Shown: positions 49,019-60,507 of the stretch, one piece after another
Layout: every line of letters starts with the position of its first letter
How positions within the stretch are numbered: position 1 is the stretch's first letter
NCBI RefSeq assembly: GCF_040412425.1
Contig: NC_089762.1
Location: forward strand, 16,586,712-16,650,711
Source: Macrobrachium rosenbergii
Lineage: Eukaryota > Arthropoda > Malacostraca > Decapoda > Palaemonidae
DNA length: 64,000 nt
Direction: 5' to 3'
Position numbers and translations under genes: made by a program
The notes under the pieces: model-generated
The model's database searches: none
Seen by the model: only the letters and a program-made list of their open reading frames with translations
What the model was told of the DNA's origin: nothing

Positions 49019-50331
49019 CAGGGTGTTTCGAAATTAGAGGCCCCCCTCTACAGCATAAACTTAAATTGATATGGAAAAAAACAGAAGTAATTCAGAACAG
49101 GTGTTTATTTAAGTATCTCTCTGAGTATTTAATATTTTGCATGGCCTCCATCTGCCTGTACTACAGCCTGCATTCTTGAGGGGTATGATTTCAGCAAATT
49201 GCAAAAAAGCTGAGACTCAAACTCCATTTCCCTGAGCACTTCGGTCACCTCTCTTCGCAGGTCATCAAGGCTTGGTATACCATCATAGTTCACTGTGCGT
49301 GCTTCAACACGATCCTTTAAGAAACTACCAATGTTTTCACACACATTAAGGTCAGGGGACCTACCTGGAAATTCACTTGACAAGAAGAAATGGATACCAC
49401 TGTTTTGAAGCAGCTCCTGTGTCTGAAGAACCTTGAAACATGGTGCCTTATCATGCAAAAATGTGACTTCTTCAACAGATAACACATTTTCAGGATCTTT
49501 GAGGAAAGGAAATACTCCACCAGTAAGCACTGTTTCTTTTAAGTATTCACCATTCCATGACTGTCCTTTTTCTTTGATGATCCACATTAACTGTTTGGCT
49601 GTGAAACAGAGAAAAATTCCCAAACATTCAGGAAATTTCACAACTTGGCGATAGCGCACGTCATCGCTGATATCATCCAACTTTGCAGCCCAAATGATGT
49701 CATTTTTATGGTTTGGCTTTGTGACTGTGTAAATGAAGAATTCATCTGATGCGGCAACATGGAGAAAGTCAGCTTCATCCCAATCTTTAAGAAATGAACC
49801 ACAAAACCATGCACAGTTTTCTCTCTGTTGCTGAGAGATGTTGGGCTTGCTGATAACATGAAATGGCTTCATACCAGATTTTTTCAACTCATGATATACA
49901 GCACTAAAACTTCTCTTCTTTCACCTTTTTGTTTCTAGTTCAAGCGCCAATTTACATAAAGACTTTCTTGGTCTACCCACTGCCTCAGCTATGATGTCTT
50001 TTGACTCCTGAGAAAGGACTTCAGGCCTTCCAAGATTCTGACTCTTTTCGCGTTGACAGCCGTATGGATTTTTGTTCCAGTTTCTTTTAACAAAGGACTA
50101 ATCTCTTTTAATGTATTTAGCTATCCAGGAATGTGAAATGAAGGATGCGCCAGCATCCCTGAAGGTTATAGCCCAGATTTGGTCAATCCATCTGATTTCC
50201 TCCGAGTCGTTAGCCATGGCTGTATCTAACTCTGTCACTTAGTCTGAAAATACAAGAAATGTAAAATGAAAAATAGCTTAATAGAAACTAAAATAATGTA
50301 CTTGGAGATAGGCTATAGCAGAAAACTTCAT
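49019..50331 (-). mobile_element. Tc1/mariner-type DNA transposon, copy 2 (right end lost)
   Basis: The left terminus CAGGGTGTTTCGAAATTAGA is identical to that of copy 1, preceded by TA. Homology to copy 1 continues to GCAGAAAACTTCAT (50331) and then stops. The last 49 bp of the copy 1 counterpart, including the right terminal repeat, are replaced by ACATATATATACATATATG. The element could therefore not be mobilised even with a transposase supplied. It sits between the two arms of a SINE inverted repeat. Confidence 0.92.
49129..50217 (-). pseudogene. Tc1/mariner-type transposase, DD37E, two premature stops
   Basis: The start is inferred at 50217 (MANDSEEIRWIDQI, as in copy 1). The N-terminal DNA-binding half carries a TAG (GAG/GAA position after IAKYIKRD, near 50100) and a TGA (GGA position in the ETKR-KKRS stretch, near 49924). 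The C-terminal half is open for 252 codons from 49887. In that frame the catalytic residues are Asp48 (AASDEFF), Asp146 (FLHDKAP) and Glu184 (PDLNVCENIG). 37 residues lie between the second Asp and the Glu, hence DD37E. The C-terminus is DRVEARTVNYDGIPSL and ...LLKSYPSRMQ. This looks like a once complete transposase of about 360 residues now inactivated upstream. Confidence 0.9.
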
Positions 50332-50362
50332 ACATATATATACATATATGTACTGTATATAC

Positions 50363-50630
50363 GAATTTTTTACATCACCGTGACATTTTATATACAAACA
50401 TTAAGCTACATATGTCATTTAATATCCAATTCGCGCTACTTCTGGAATATCACCGAAAGGGAATTATGTCATAAATGATTTGGTACCCAAGTGACTCGAA
50501 CACCTATTAGTACCCACCAATGACTTCCAGCCCAGTGGCCTAGAACGTCGACTGGAAGTCCTTGATGGGTACTGTCAGGTGCTCGAGTCACTTAAGTATC
50601 AAATCATTTATGACATATAGCATGGTCCAA
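50363..50630 (-). mobile_element. (AT)-tailed SINE, minus orientation, ending in a 63-bp hairpin
   Basis: Right arm of the inverted repeat (50363-50430), followed by the SINE body (GCGCTACTTCTGGAATATCA, CGAAAGGGAATTATGTC). A second fold-back follows: left arm 50468-50530 and right arm 50552-50614, 63 bases each with a handful of mismatches, around a 21-bp centre (CCCAGTGGCCTAGAACGTCG). Both arms include the tRNA-like GTGACTCGA/CTCGAGTCAC segment, so the centre is the SINE head region duplicated in inverse orientation. Confidence 0.82.
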
Positions 50631-50923
50631 GGAAAGGGAGGTCAACACACGGGAGGCACAAAATTTGTCGCTACCTGCGCATTCCGGATTATAAAGTCAG
50701 AGAAGACCTCCCGACGTTGTTTATCCCAGGTCAGGCTACTGACTTATCATTCGTTTACAAACTAGGCTGGTGGTTGGCAGGAAAACATTTGTACTTTAAT
50801 ATTATTATCATTATTCAACAATACGCAAAAATGCTGTGCTGTGCACGGCTGTCCATCGAATCTGAAAAGAACAAGGTGATTATGTTAGTTTTCACTGTTT
50901 CCCTCAGGGTGAAGAATTAAAAC

Positions 50924-51062
50924 ATTTCTTCGTACTATCAACTGCATTTGACCTTCTGAGTTTTATTTGAAATTTCTTCGTACTATCTACCGTATTTGAC
51001 CTAAGAGTTTTATTTAACATTTTTTCTTATACTCTACTGTATAGACCTTTTGAGTTTTGTAC
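50924..51062. repeat. Three degenerate ~48-bp tandem units
   Basis: Units start at 50924, 50972 and 51019, with the pattern ATTTCTTCGTACTATC, (C/G)(T/C)ATTTGACCT and GAGTTTTATTT. The third unit is the most diverged. TACTGTA at 51035-51041 falls in this third unit, where the other units read ACTGC or ACCGTA, so it is probably a point variant rather than an excision footprint. Confidence 0.78.
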
Positions 51063-51254
51063 CAGGATATCGTTTTATTATTAGTTGTTGTAGTGTGAAA
51101 CCGATCTTATTCAAATTCACTACAACAGGACAACACACATATAACAACCACAACACTGCTTTAAAATATTTACAGAAATCCTAGCGGAAAAAAAAAAAAC
51201 TGTCTTAGACACGGACGCGACCCCAACCCTGGTTTTAAAACGACACCCCATGAA

Positions 51255-51341
51255 ACAAGCGTTCCCCTTCGGTGATATTTCCGAACTATCGCGAATAGGA
51301 TAGTAAACGACATTTGTAGCTTAATGTGTGTGTGTGTGTGG

Positions 51342-51427
<86 letters not shown>
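51255..51427 (+). mobile_element. (AT)-tailed SINE 3' end plus (GT)n(AT)n
   Basis: CCCCTTCGGTGATATTTCCG and AGTAAACGACATTTGTAGCT match the 3' part of the (AT)-tailed SINE in plus orientation. The tail then becomes (GT)n and about 75 bp of (AT)n. Confidence 0.72.
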
Positions 51428-51431
<4 letters not shown>

Positions 51432-51452
51432 ATACGTGCAAGTTGCACGTAT
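51432..51452. repeat. 10-bp-arm palindrome at microsatellite edge
   Basis: ATACGTGCAA, G, TTGCACGTAT forms a perfect short hairpin right after the (AT)n tract. Confidence 0.88.
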
Positions 51453-51668
51453 ATTATGAATGTATATACAGTATAAAGGAACGAGAACAGAATTACCTGA
51501 TATTACAATCTGTTCAAAAGTATATACTGCTCCTGGCTGTCTGAATTTTGTTGACGCTGATGCCGATGTCAATAACGCTCTTTAGTGCTAACGGAGTTCC
51601 ACAAAACATAAGAGAATAAGAGAGAATATCTTACCTAATGAACTGTTTCACCAGTCTAAGGTGCCACG

Positions 51669-51671
<3 letters not shown>

Positions 51672-51747
<76 letters not shown>
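51672..51747. repeat. (AG)n microsatellite
   Basis: About 75 bp of AG, ending just before the reverse-oriented SINE. Confidence 0.97.
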
Positions 51748-51749
<2 letters not shown>

Positions 51750-51758
51750 GAAATTAGT

Positions 51759-52030
51759 GTACCTTAGTTTAACCAGACCACTGAGCTGATTAACAGCTCT
51801 CCTAGGGCTGGCCCAAAGGATTAGACTTATTTTACGTGGCTAAGAACCAATTGGTTACCTAGCAACGGCACCTACAGCTTATTGTGGAATCCGAACCACA
51901 GTATACCAAGAAATGAATTTCTATCACCAGAAATAAATTCCTCTAATTCTTCATTGGCCGGCAGGAGACTCGAACTCGGGCCTAGCAGAGTGCTAGCCGA
52001 GAATTCTACCGACTCGTCCAACGAGGAACT

Positions 52031-52034
<4 letters not shown>
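51759..52034 (-). mobile_element. tRNA-derived SINE, ~280 bp, copy 2 (reverse)
   Basis: The reverse complement aligns from end to end with 12475-12755. On the minus strand it has TGGACGAGTCGG (A-box-like) and GAGTTCGAGTC (B-box), then GGTGATAGAAATTCATTTCT, GTTGCTAGGTAACCAATTGG, and ends TCTGGTTAAACTAAGGTAC. It is bounded by (AG)n tracts on both sides. Confidence 0.88.

Positions 52035-52074
<40 letters not shown>
52035..52074. repeat. (AG)n microsatellite
   Basis: About 40 bp of AG directly at the tRNA-like (5') end of the reverse SINE. Confidence 0.96.
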
Positions 52075-52077
<3 letters not shown>

Positions 52078-52883
52078 GAACAACATTAATGGAAGTTCAA
52101 ATTCTTTGAAAATTGGCTGAAGACCATAACAAATTCAGTTTCAACCATCACTTAAGTAGGAAATTAACCTCTGATTTTAGATGCTGTTTTTAATTAGAAT
52201 TTCCTGTCACGGATGTAATCAATTTTATTGGCGGAGGGTTTCCTTACAGCTAAGCACTTCCATCAGCCTCTAAGAAAATGAAGTTTTCTTAGTGATTCAC
52301 TAAGTATTTTCTCGTATTTCTACACTCATTATCCAGCTGCTTTTGGTTTACACCAAGCTGGTCAATTCAGATATTAAACGCCAAATCCATAAAACAATTG
52401 TTTTATTAAAATTAACTCTACTAAAAACGTTCGACTTGCAAAACAGACATAAGAGGAAAATTATTCATCGACGAGAAGCATTCAAGTGTTTAATGTTAAT
52501 GTTCTTCTGAGAATTAGATCTCATTTTCTTACAATAGAAATTTCGTAGCGAGGACAAGGTCTCTTTCAATAACGATAAGTGAATAAGATCATGGTTGCTG
52601 CTTACCTGCGAGTGCAAGAATTTAGGATGAAAGAGTTGACGGAAGTGTGGAAGGAACGCCGCTGTCTAAAGAGAAACTTCAGGGTTGTTCTCTGAGGTGA
52701 TGTGGATTTACGCTCAATTGTTCTGTCTATCACCGAAAATTTCGTCTTCCATTTTCTTTAGCTACACGCTCGATCCCTATCCAGTAATTTTAGAAATCAA
52801 ATGATATTCTCTCTTCGGAGAACGAATTAAATACATGAATACCTGCTCTCACACTTACAAACGCAACACATCCCTCTACACAC
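52075..52883. other. Non-coding stretch
   Basis: No gene recognised. On the minus strand a splice-donor-like CGCAG/GTAAGC near 52608 follows a less AT-rich patch at 52610-52720. It could be an untranslated exon, but nothing else supports it. Confidence 0.45.
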
Positions 52884-52916
<33 letters not shown>

Positions 52917-52926
52917 TGTATGTATG

Positions 52927-52978
<52 letters not shown>

Positions 52979-52998
52979 TATACAGTATGTATGTATGT
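52884..52998. repeat. (GTAT)n(AT)n microsatellite with TACAGTA
   Basis: About 48 bp of GTAT repeat, then (AT)n, then GCATA, TACAGTA (52981-52987) and GTATGTATGTAT. Confidence 0.96.
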
Positions 52999-55900
52999 AT
53001 GCATGTGCACAAGCTTGTGTTTAAACTATTGATAACTGCAGAGAGGTGGACTATGTATCGCAGCATAACAAATTCTATTTTATGTCAATATTGTGTTTAA
53101 TCTGATAAGTTATTATAAATACAAAAATTATTTTATGTATATGAATAGGTACATATGTAATAAGAAGGTAAACTTACGGAAAAAAACACAGCATTAAGCA
53201 ACAACAAAAGCGTGTCAGCAAAGAGAGAAAAGCTTTCCCCTTGCTGATCGAATGGGGCCGGCATTCGTTTTCCCGGTAAGCAAAAAATATGCTGTTTGTC
53301 ACTGCTTGTATGGCATGATTATAAATCATGTCTTTCTTACTATGTTTCATGATGGAAAGTACTCTAAATGTAGCAAGCAATGCATAACGTAAGTCAACGA
53401 CCTAATGAAAAACAAACGCCCTCTGGTCAACATTGTTTACGCCGAGAGAATCACAGAAATTAACATTAACACAGATCTCCACGAACCTTAAACGCCCGGT
53501 CTTTCACCTAAATCAATCTGATGATTTCTTCGTTTGGTATCTGAACAAGTCATACCTAGGTAAAGAATATTTCAAAAAAGATGCTGGACTGTTATCTACT
53601 GCATGATATCATGACTTCATTTTCATACGGTTCTGGTTTCTGGAACCTCTTCAATTACAGGGGAAGAAAATCTAATGTTTACAAAATACCTTAGAGAAAA
53701 GAAAACATCTAAACCTTTTAAAAGGTGACTAAAACTTTTAAAGTTACTATATAACTGGTTTAGATCATGTGGTTCCGGCAAAACTTTGACTTCTTTCAAG
53801 AGCTTTGTGAAGTAGTTCCTGATGTATTTCATACCCAATACAATATTTAAATTCAACAAATGAATATTTTCATGACTAAATTACAGATACACCTTAGGCA
53901 ATTTAGAAAATATTACAAAGATTAAGTAACGGATGAAGCAGATACACCTCAACATTTAAAAAATAAAATGAACTGTTCAGTATTATTTTGTAATCAAAAC
54001 ACAATTCTTAGATATTTATCACTTTCAAAAAATATCTCCCTTTGGTACCCTCTCTCTCAACTGCTGATCATAAACATGGTGGTGGTATTTACCCATGACC
54101 GTGGGTGATCGTGTTTATACTGTCTAGCTAATCAATTTTTCTTTTATTTTTTTATCTTTTTTATATACAAAGTCACAAAATGGATTATATTCTTTTAATA
54201 CTTTCCAAACTGTCAAAGGTGTGTCTGTAAATTAGTCATGAAAATACTCACTTGTTGCATTTAAATATTGTAATAATTAACCAGTTCTCAGTTTACCACA
54301 ATATTGGTAGGGTACTTTGTACTTGTGGCAAAAAGCCTCGAAATAAGATATGAAACTGTTTTATAAACATTTCGCTTACATTAGTTTGTAAATCTTTTCC
54401 GTATTTAAATTACTCTCTTTTTTAATACGAAACGACGTGTTTCTAATGCATGAGTGACTACTGCAACACGTATTAATGGAGAGACTTCGTATGCAATTTA
54501 AATTGGGATTAGTGTAAAAGGGAGAAGCAGAATTAAAAAGGGAAAAGTTTCTTGAATGACTATTTTTTTAAGCCATATCAAAATACTGAATGATTCCTTA
54601 GCTTTCAGAGAGACAGGGATTAATGTTTTAAATGACAGTGACCAGCAGCGCGAAGACCACCCAAGGGGATTTCCAAGGGGGAAAAAGCACATAAAAGACG
54701 ATGATATTTCATTTGAGGTTTTCAAATATGTTCTCATATGAAGGAGCTATTAAAAGCATGAAATGCTACGTGAACAGAGTTTCAAGCTTATCTCATTTTG
54801 GGTTGCAACTACACTTTTGTGCTCCAATTACATTGAGAACATCTAGTGTAAATGTCCTAGTAATGCGTTTTGGTTATCTGTTTCCAAGATATTTTCTCGT
54901 AAAGTATTCAAGTTCCCTGAGTGGAATAACAAACTTTTATTTCACAGGCTACTGGAATAAAATGAAAGATGAAAGGAAAATCTTTTCGTAAACCTGGTAC
55001 GATAACTGAAAACACCACACTGGAGAAGTATGAGAGAGTACTTAAGAATATTATCAATTCATTATCGGAGAGTAACAGCTCCTACTGAATAGATATTTTG
55101 ATCTCATATCTGCTTAGCGGTGGTAGACTCTACAACTGATCAAATGAGAAAAAACTAGGTTACAGGATACCTTCTTATTACGGCAGTTTCAATACCATTT
55201 ACAAAATGGCTCGTTAAATAGGCATTACCAGAATCATAAGCACTTTTCTGGATGGTAATTTCCCCATAGTGATACAAATTTGCATTAAACAGCAGAACCC
55301 AGGAAGGTTCTCTGTGCTGCTCAACCCCGAAGTTCTATGCATTGCCGTCATAAGAGATAGTCTACCATTATCAATCTTTTAATACACGACCGCTTCTCCC
55401 AGAAAAGGAGAGAACCCATAACCCCATAAATCGTCCAGGTAGATCAGCCAATTAAGGAAGCCGGAATATGAAGAAAGGAAGCCAGTCCTAATTAAATGGA
55501 GGGAGGTAAAAGGGACCAATCGATGGTTAAATTGAATAACGGAAAGGCAGGAGGTCAACGGCTACTACACTGCAAAAACTGCCGAGCTGTAATTTACAGA
55601 GGAGCAGAAAAAAGGAAAGCTGTTTGTATGCTAACGAGTTTTTTCTTTTTTCTATCTAATCGGTGATGAAGAACTAGTAAAGGGGGTGGGTAGGTGAATG
55701 TAAATCCACAACAAATTCAAGAACAAATTGCTTCACTTGCTGATGTGCTCGACCTGTCAAAAATTATGGTTTTTTACGAATGATGGAATTTCAGCTGAGG
55801 TCTGCAGGTACTCCGAAGGTTAACTTTCTTGAACTTTTGCATAAAAAAAAAAAGTTTCAGAAAATCATTATCAGAGGCACTGCATGAAAGGGGGTAAATG

Positions 55901-56112
55901 AGGTGGGAGGGGAACTTAAATAAATCACATCAATTACCTACGAAATAAACCACAAAGTTGATTAATCTGGAAATTGCTGTACTTTAAGTAGTTTTCTAAG
56001 TTCTTACTAAAACAAACAAAATTACCTTATTGCAATAAGAGTATGGGTTAGCTTCGTACTGCTGGAAAAGTAAGTATAAGACTATTTCACTGATTACACC
56101 AACCCCCCCTCT

Positions 56113-56120
<8 letters not shown>
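52999..56120. other. Long non-coding stretch
   Basis: No gene or element recognised over 3.1 kb. The short open frames at 53623-53859 and 54498-54991 overlap on both strands and have no domains. Confidence 0.5.

Positions 56121-56173
<53 letters not shown>
56121..56173. repeat. (CT)n microsatellite
   Basis: About 50 bp of CT preceded by a C-rich CCCCCCTCTCCCC run. Confidence 0.96.
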
Positions 56174-56174
<1 letters not shown>

Positions 56175-56760
56175 AGGACTTTCAAACACGTTTTGGCGTT
56201 TTAATATGCAATGCTATAGCATACAAGTTCCCGGGAGTAATATAACCAAGTAGTAGTATAAACAGGCTCTTGAAATGCATACTTTACGATCATGCTTTCG
56301 AGATATATATTAATGAAAGTTAAAGAAGTTATACACTATACAGTAAGTGAATAAAGACGAATAAGTACCTAAAAAAAAAAATCCAGACATAAGAAATATC
56401 GATCCTTCCTGATGTATTCTTCATGAAAGAAATTTAATGCTAATGAGACAGAAAGAATCACACACTACGAAAATATTTGCCTCTTGGTATTTTTCTCCGC
56501 TCATTTTTCTTTTTCCAATATATTCATGAGTGGGCCGACGCGGTACTAAGCAGGTAATGGTGACTACCACTTGATTGATTAAGATCGATGAAGACCAAGA
56601 CACAAAGGACTGGATGCTGTACATATCAGTGAAAACGCTCCTGTATTTTCCTCTATGATGATGAATGTATTATTACAACAGAAATTAGTTTTCGTCACAG
56701 ATTTTGCATCATGGAAAAGGTGTATATATACAGTATATATACATTATATATATGTATATG
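56174..56760. other. AT-rich non-coding stretch
   Basis: No gene recognised. TACAGTA sites at 56339-56345 and 56729-56735, the latter inside TATATATACAGTATATATAC just before the next tract. Confidence 0.5.
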
Positions 56761-56766
56761 TATGTT

Positions 56767-56860
<94 letters not shown>
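56761..56860. repeat. (AT)n microsatellite
   Basis: About 93 bp of AT after GTATGTTTGTATA. All frames across it are artefacts. Confidence 0.97.
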
Positions 56861-56863
<3 letters not shown>

Positions 56864-59030
56864 ATGCTAGCCATAAACATAAGCTTACGCATATTGTGTG
56901 CACGAGTTTTTGTAGCTATAAAACTGAAATCTTTTCCTCATTCCATTATTAAATGCCAGCTAATTTTAATAATCTGGCGCTTAATAATTCTGTGGCGTAT
57001 CTGGACTATAACAAATTCTAAAGGACAAAGCCGAAGCTCACTTAGCTCTCAAGGTGACCCTAAGGTACAAGAGGTGCAGGTGAAAGTAGCTTGAAATGAT
57101 GACGTGTCTGTAACGTCTTGCGAATTATTCTGAAATGGATGACGATTTTTTATAATCAAGAAAACGAAATTAAAAAAATAGAATATGAGACTTTCACCAT
57201 CACTATTGTTCCTTCCACACTAAAATCTTTTCATACTCAGAATGATGTAATGGCTATCTAGATTATCATTAAAACACTGTTTAATCGAAAATAATATGAA
57301 AGTGACATACGAAAATAAGTCAAATAAAAACAATAAATAACCGTTAGCATGAAACATAATGAATTCCTACTTCTGTGTTAATCCAAAGAGTTGCCAGATA
57401 TTTGCTCAAGCTTTTATGAACTGAAATCAATAAGTGATTATTTTCACTGGTCATGTTCTACTGTATGTATTTGAAAAAGTGAACAAACACTGAAGAACTT
57501 TTAGATGAATATGTAACATCTTTCTCTTTGTTTTCCTATTCGAAATTAAAATGATGTTTGGCTTCTAACCCTTCCCTCATAGCTGAGTATACTGCACAGC
57601 AATTTTAAACCAAATATGCATATTTAGGAATCTTTTCCGCAAGGGCCTGCTTCTCTGCCGAACAATAAAATGATGTGATTTTTCGCAGATTTACGAAGTG
57701 CATCCACTATGAGACATCGCACGTGTACCACATCTGACTTTCATGGGAATTCAAACGAGGACGCGTGTCATGTATTCCTTGATTTGACAATGTTTTTATC
57801 CCAGTCTTTACGTTTAAGATGCCGTTTTCAAATGTAGTTTGCATTTATGAGGCACTTTAAATTGCTTTCGGTCTCTTTGCATATATGAATAATAGTCGCG
57901 CTGGTTCCCGAAAGTCAAATTCTTACAGGTAATTTCAAGCCGTGCAAGGAAGGACACCTGAAGAAGAGAAACTTTCACATCAGATCCATAACAGAGTAAA
58001 AATACACAGTGGTTGCTAGAATCTGAATTTCTGTTTTACCTTCAAGTTGCAATCAATCTAATTTTTGATAAATCAGTTTTCCCATTAATGTAATAGTTAA
58101 GAGGAAGAAATTAATGATTTCTGCCTTTTAATTATACAAGTAAATTCTCTTAATTCTTAATATTTTAAAATGATTTGCAGTTGTGAATCCTTGCACAAGA
58201 GGAAGGCAGCATCTACGGAATGACTTTACAAATCCACACACTGCTACACAGGGATGATCCTGTGCGCCTATTCTTTGCCATAGAATGCTCTTGGCACCTA
58301 CTCTTTTATCAGTGACAAGTAATTGTTCCTTTACCTCAAACCTTTGTTAATTTCAGTTTTTCACTAGCGGCATGGATGTTGGTTGATTGACTGATTATGA
58401 AATTTAAGTCTTGAAGACCAAGCGCCGGAACCCATCAGGATTATTCAGCGCCATAATAACGGTGAAATATATAAGTTAATGATATGATTGATAATGAATA
58501 GGTGAATGCTAACATACTAGTAAAATTCAGTGTTAAAATATGAACGTAAAAAATGAAGAATGGTATTTGATAGAACCAGCAAAAAATAAATATATATTAA
58601 ACTTTTATATTCAAAATATATACTTAGTATATATAATAAATATGACTACTTGATATACCTTCTTTTTTCAGTTATTCGCTCTTCTCATTTGTCAATGAAG
58701 TATCCGCTAGTCTTAACAGATTCATAATGCATCAATCATGATGTCAATGGGAATGAAGCTCAATTCCAACAAAACTAATGCCTTATTGGTCTGCTAATCT
58801 TGTCCGTGATCCAACGTCATATTTCGCTGCGCACAAGTAACGTTGTGCTTCATAATTCTGAATGTTTCCTTGATACCTAGTCTTACTTTCAACTCATGAT
58901 TTTTTTTCGTAACGATTACAAAAAGGACCTTCGTCTAATGCAGCCAAAAAACAATAGATTGTGAGGGTTTATATATCTACAAAGGCGAAATCAGACATTG
59001 CTTTGTTGATCCAGTATTGTCCTCCTGTGT
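56861..59030. other. Non-coding stretch with possible repeat fragment
   Basis: No gene recognised. At 58399-58470 GAAATTTAAGTCTTGAAGAC, CCAAGCGCCGGAAC and ATTCAGCGCC resemble the first blocks of the dispersed decapod-type repeat, so this may be a fifth, partial copy. TACTGTA at 57459-57465. Confidence 0.45.
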
Positions 59031-59371
59031 GAATCTACAGACCCAAGGATCTCTGCCTCTTGAATCTACAGGCCCGAGGATCTCTGTCTCTTGAATCTAC
59101 AGACCCGAGGGTATCTGTCTCTTGAATCTACAGACCCGAGGATCTCTGTCTCTTGAATCTACAGACCCGAGGATCTCTGTCTCTTGAATCTACAGACCCG
59201 AGGATCTCTGTCTCTTGAATCTACAGACCCGAGGATCTCTGTCTCTTGAATCTACAGACCCGAGGATCTCTGTCTCTTGAATCTACAGACCCGAGGGTAT
59301 CTGTCTCTTGAATCTACAGACCCGAGGATCTCTGTCTCTTGAATCTACAGACCCAAGGATCTCTGTCTCTT
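59031..59371. repeat. 31-bp minisatellite, 11 exact-length units
   Basis: Eleven head-to-tail units of exactly 31 bp, beginning GAATCTACAGACCCGAGGAT and ending CTCTGTCTCTT. Variants: units 1 and 11 have CCCAAGG instead of CCCGAGG; units 3 and 9 have GAGGGTATCTG instead of GAGGATCTCTG; unit 2 has AGGCCC and unit 1 has CTGCCTC. Units 4-8 and 10 are identical by eye. A 31-bp unit is not a multiple of three, so a coding role is unlikely. Confidence 0.97.
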
Positions 59372-60435
59372 AAGAGATAACTGCCGTGTCTAAGATTTAA
59401 TTGCGGCGAGATATATCTGATTGGTAATTTTTTATTAATATGCAAATTTGTTACTACCTTTAGCCCCTAAGGTGTTAAGGAATGCTATTGGCTTTAAAGA
59501 GCGTTACCATTCACATTCTGCCATGCTGACTAGCATCAAAGGTCTTTTATTCTGTAAACTGCTTGTGGTCTGCAATGATGCATTGAAATGCTTGTCTCTT
59601 GAAAATTCTCAACCACTCTTCATAAATGCATGTATGTATAGACCTTTAATGGTCTTTCTCCTTTTATTTCTCTATTCAAAAAAGGCAACGTATAGTGTTA
59701 TGATGTTTTTGCAACGTGACAACGATGGTCTACGGGTAAAAAACTCCATGTTCAGTTCAGACTCTTAGCCCTCCAGGTCGATGCCAGCCTCTCTCATCAA
59801 ATGCCCATTATATACGAAAATAACAGAATGAAGGCACCTTTGTTCAGTCTTCGGGATTAAGCGTCTCGGACCTCTTATATTACAGTCATTTTTAACGACC
59901 GAATACACTAGTAGTCTCAGTAGTCTTTGTATTACTAAACTTTTCTTTGCCAAGTTATTGTCTCTCGTAGCAGGTTGGCATTCTAGTCTTTGGAATTTTA
60001 CCACACTACGGACATTTTTCCTGGTTGCACTCCTTATACGATAAAACTGGTAGGTTTAAAGGTAAAAAAAAAACTGCTATAAAATCTGAATAGTTTGAAA
60101 TCTTTTATGCTATTGCATGAAAAATCATACATATAATCCAAAGTATGATTTGGCCCTTTTTCTTTTACAGCTCTTATGTTATCCAGAACTGTCTAGGCAG
60201 CGGCTAAAAGGATATAGGCAAGAATGTCAGTAACACCTAAGGTAAACAAATTAACGCATCGAATCGCCTCCTACATCTCTGATGCTTTTGCTTACTTTCC
60301 TTTTCAAAAGGAACCTTGATTCTGTAATCAGACGCCCTTGTTCTAGTTCTCAGCATCCACGATATTTTTCCAGCTCTGCTTTTATTTCGACAATAAGTGT
60401 TTATTGCTTCTAAACGTGTATACGTTACAAATAGT

Positions 60436-60436
<1 letters not shown>
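59372..60436. other. Non-coding stretch
   Basis: No gene or element recognised. The 106-codon plus-strand frame at 59448-59768 has no recognisable domain. Confidence 0.45.

Positions 60437-60503
<67 letters not shown>
60437..60503. repeat. (CT)n microsatellite
   Basis: About 66 bp of CT. Confidence 0.97.

Positions 60504-60507
<4 letters not shown>

Noticed and set aside
50924..51062. TACTGTA at 51035 as an excision footprint
   Set aside because: It falls in the third unit of a degenerate tandem repeat whose other units have ACCGTA or ACTGCA at the same place, so point change explains it.
52600..52720. Possible minus-strand exon with donor CGCAG/GTAAGC
   Set aside because: Same reason: a lone donor-like motif is expected by chance in 64 kb.
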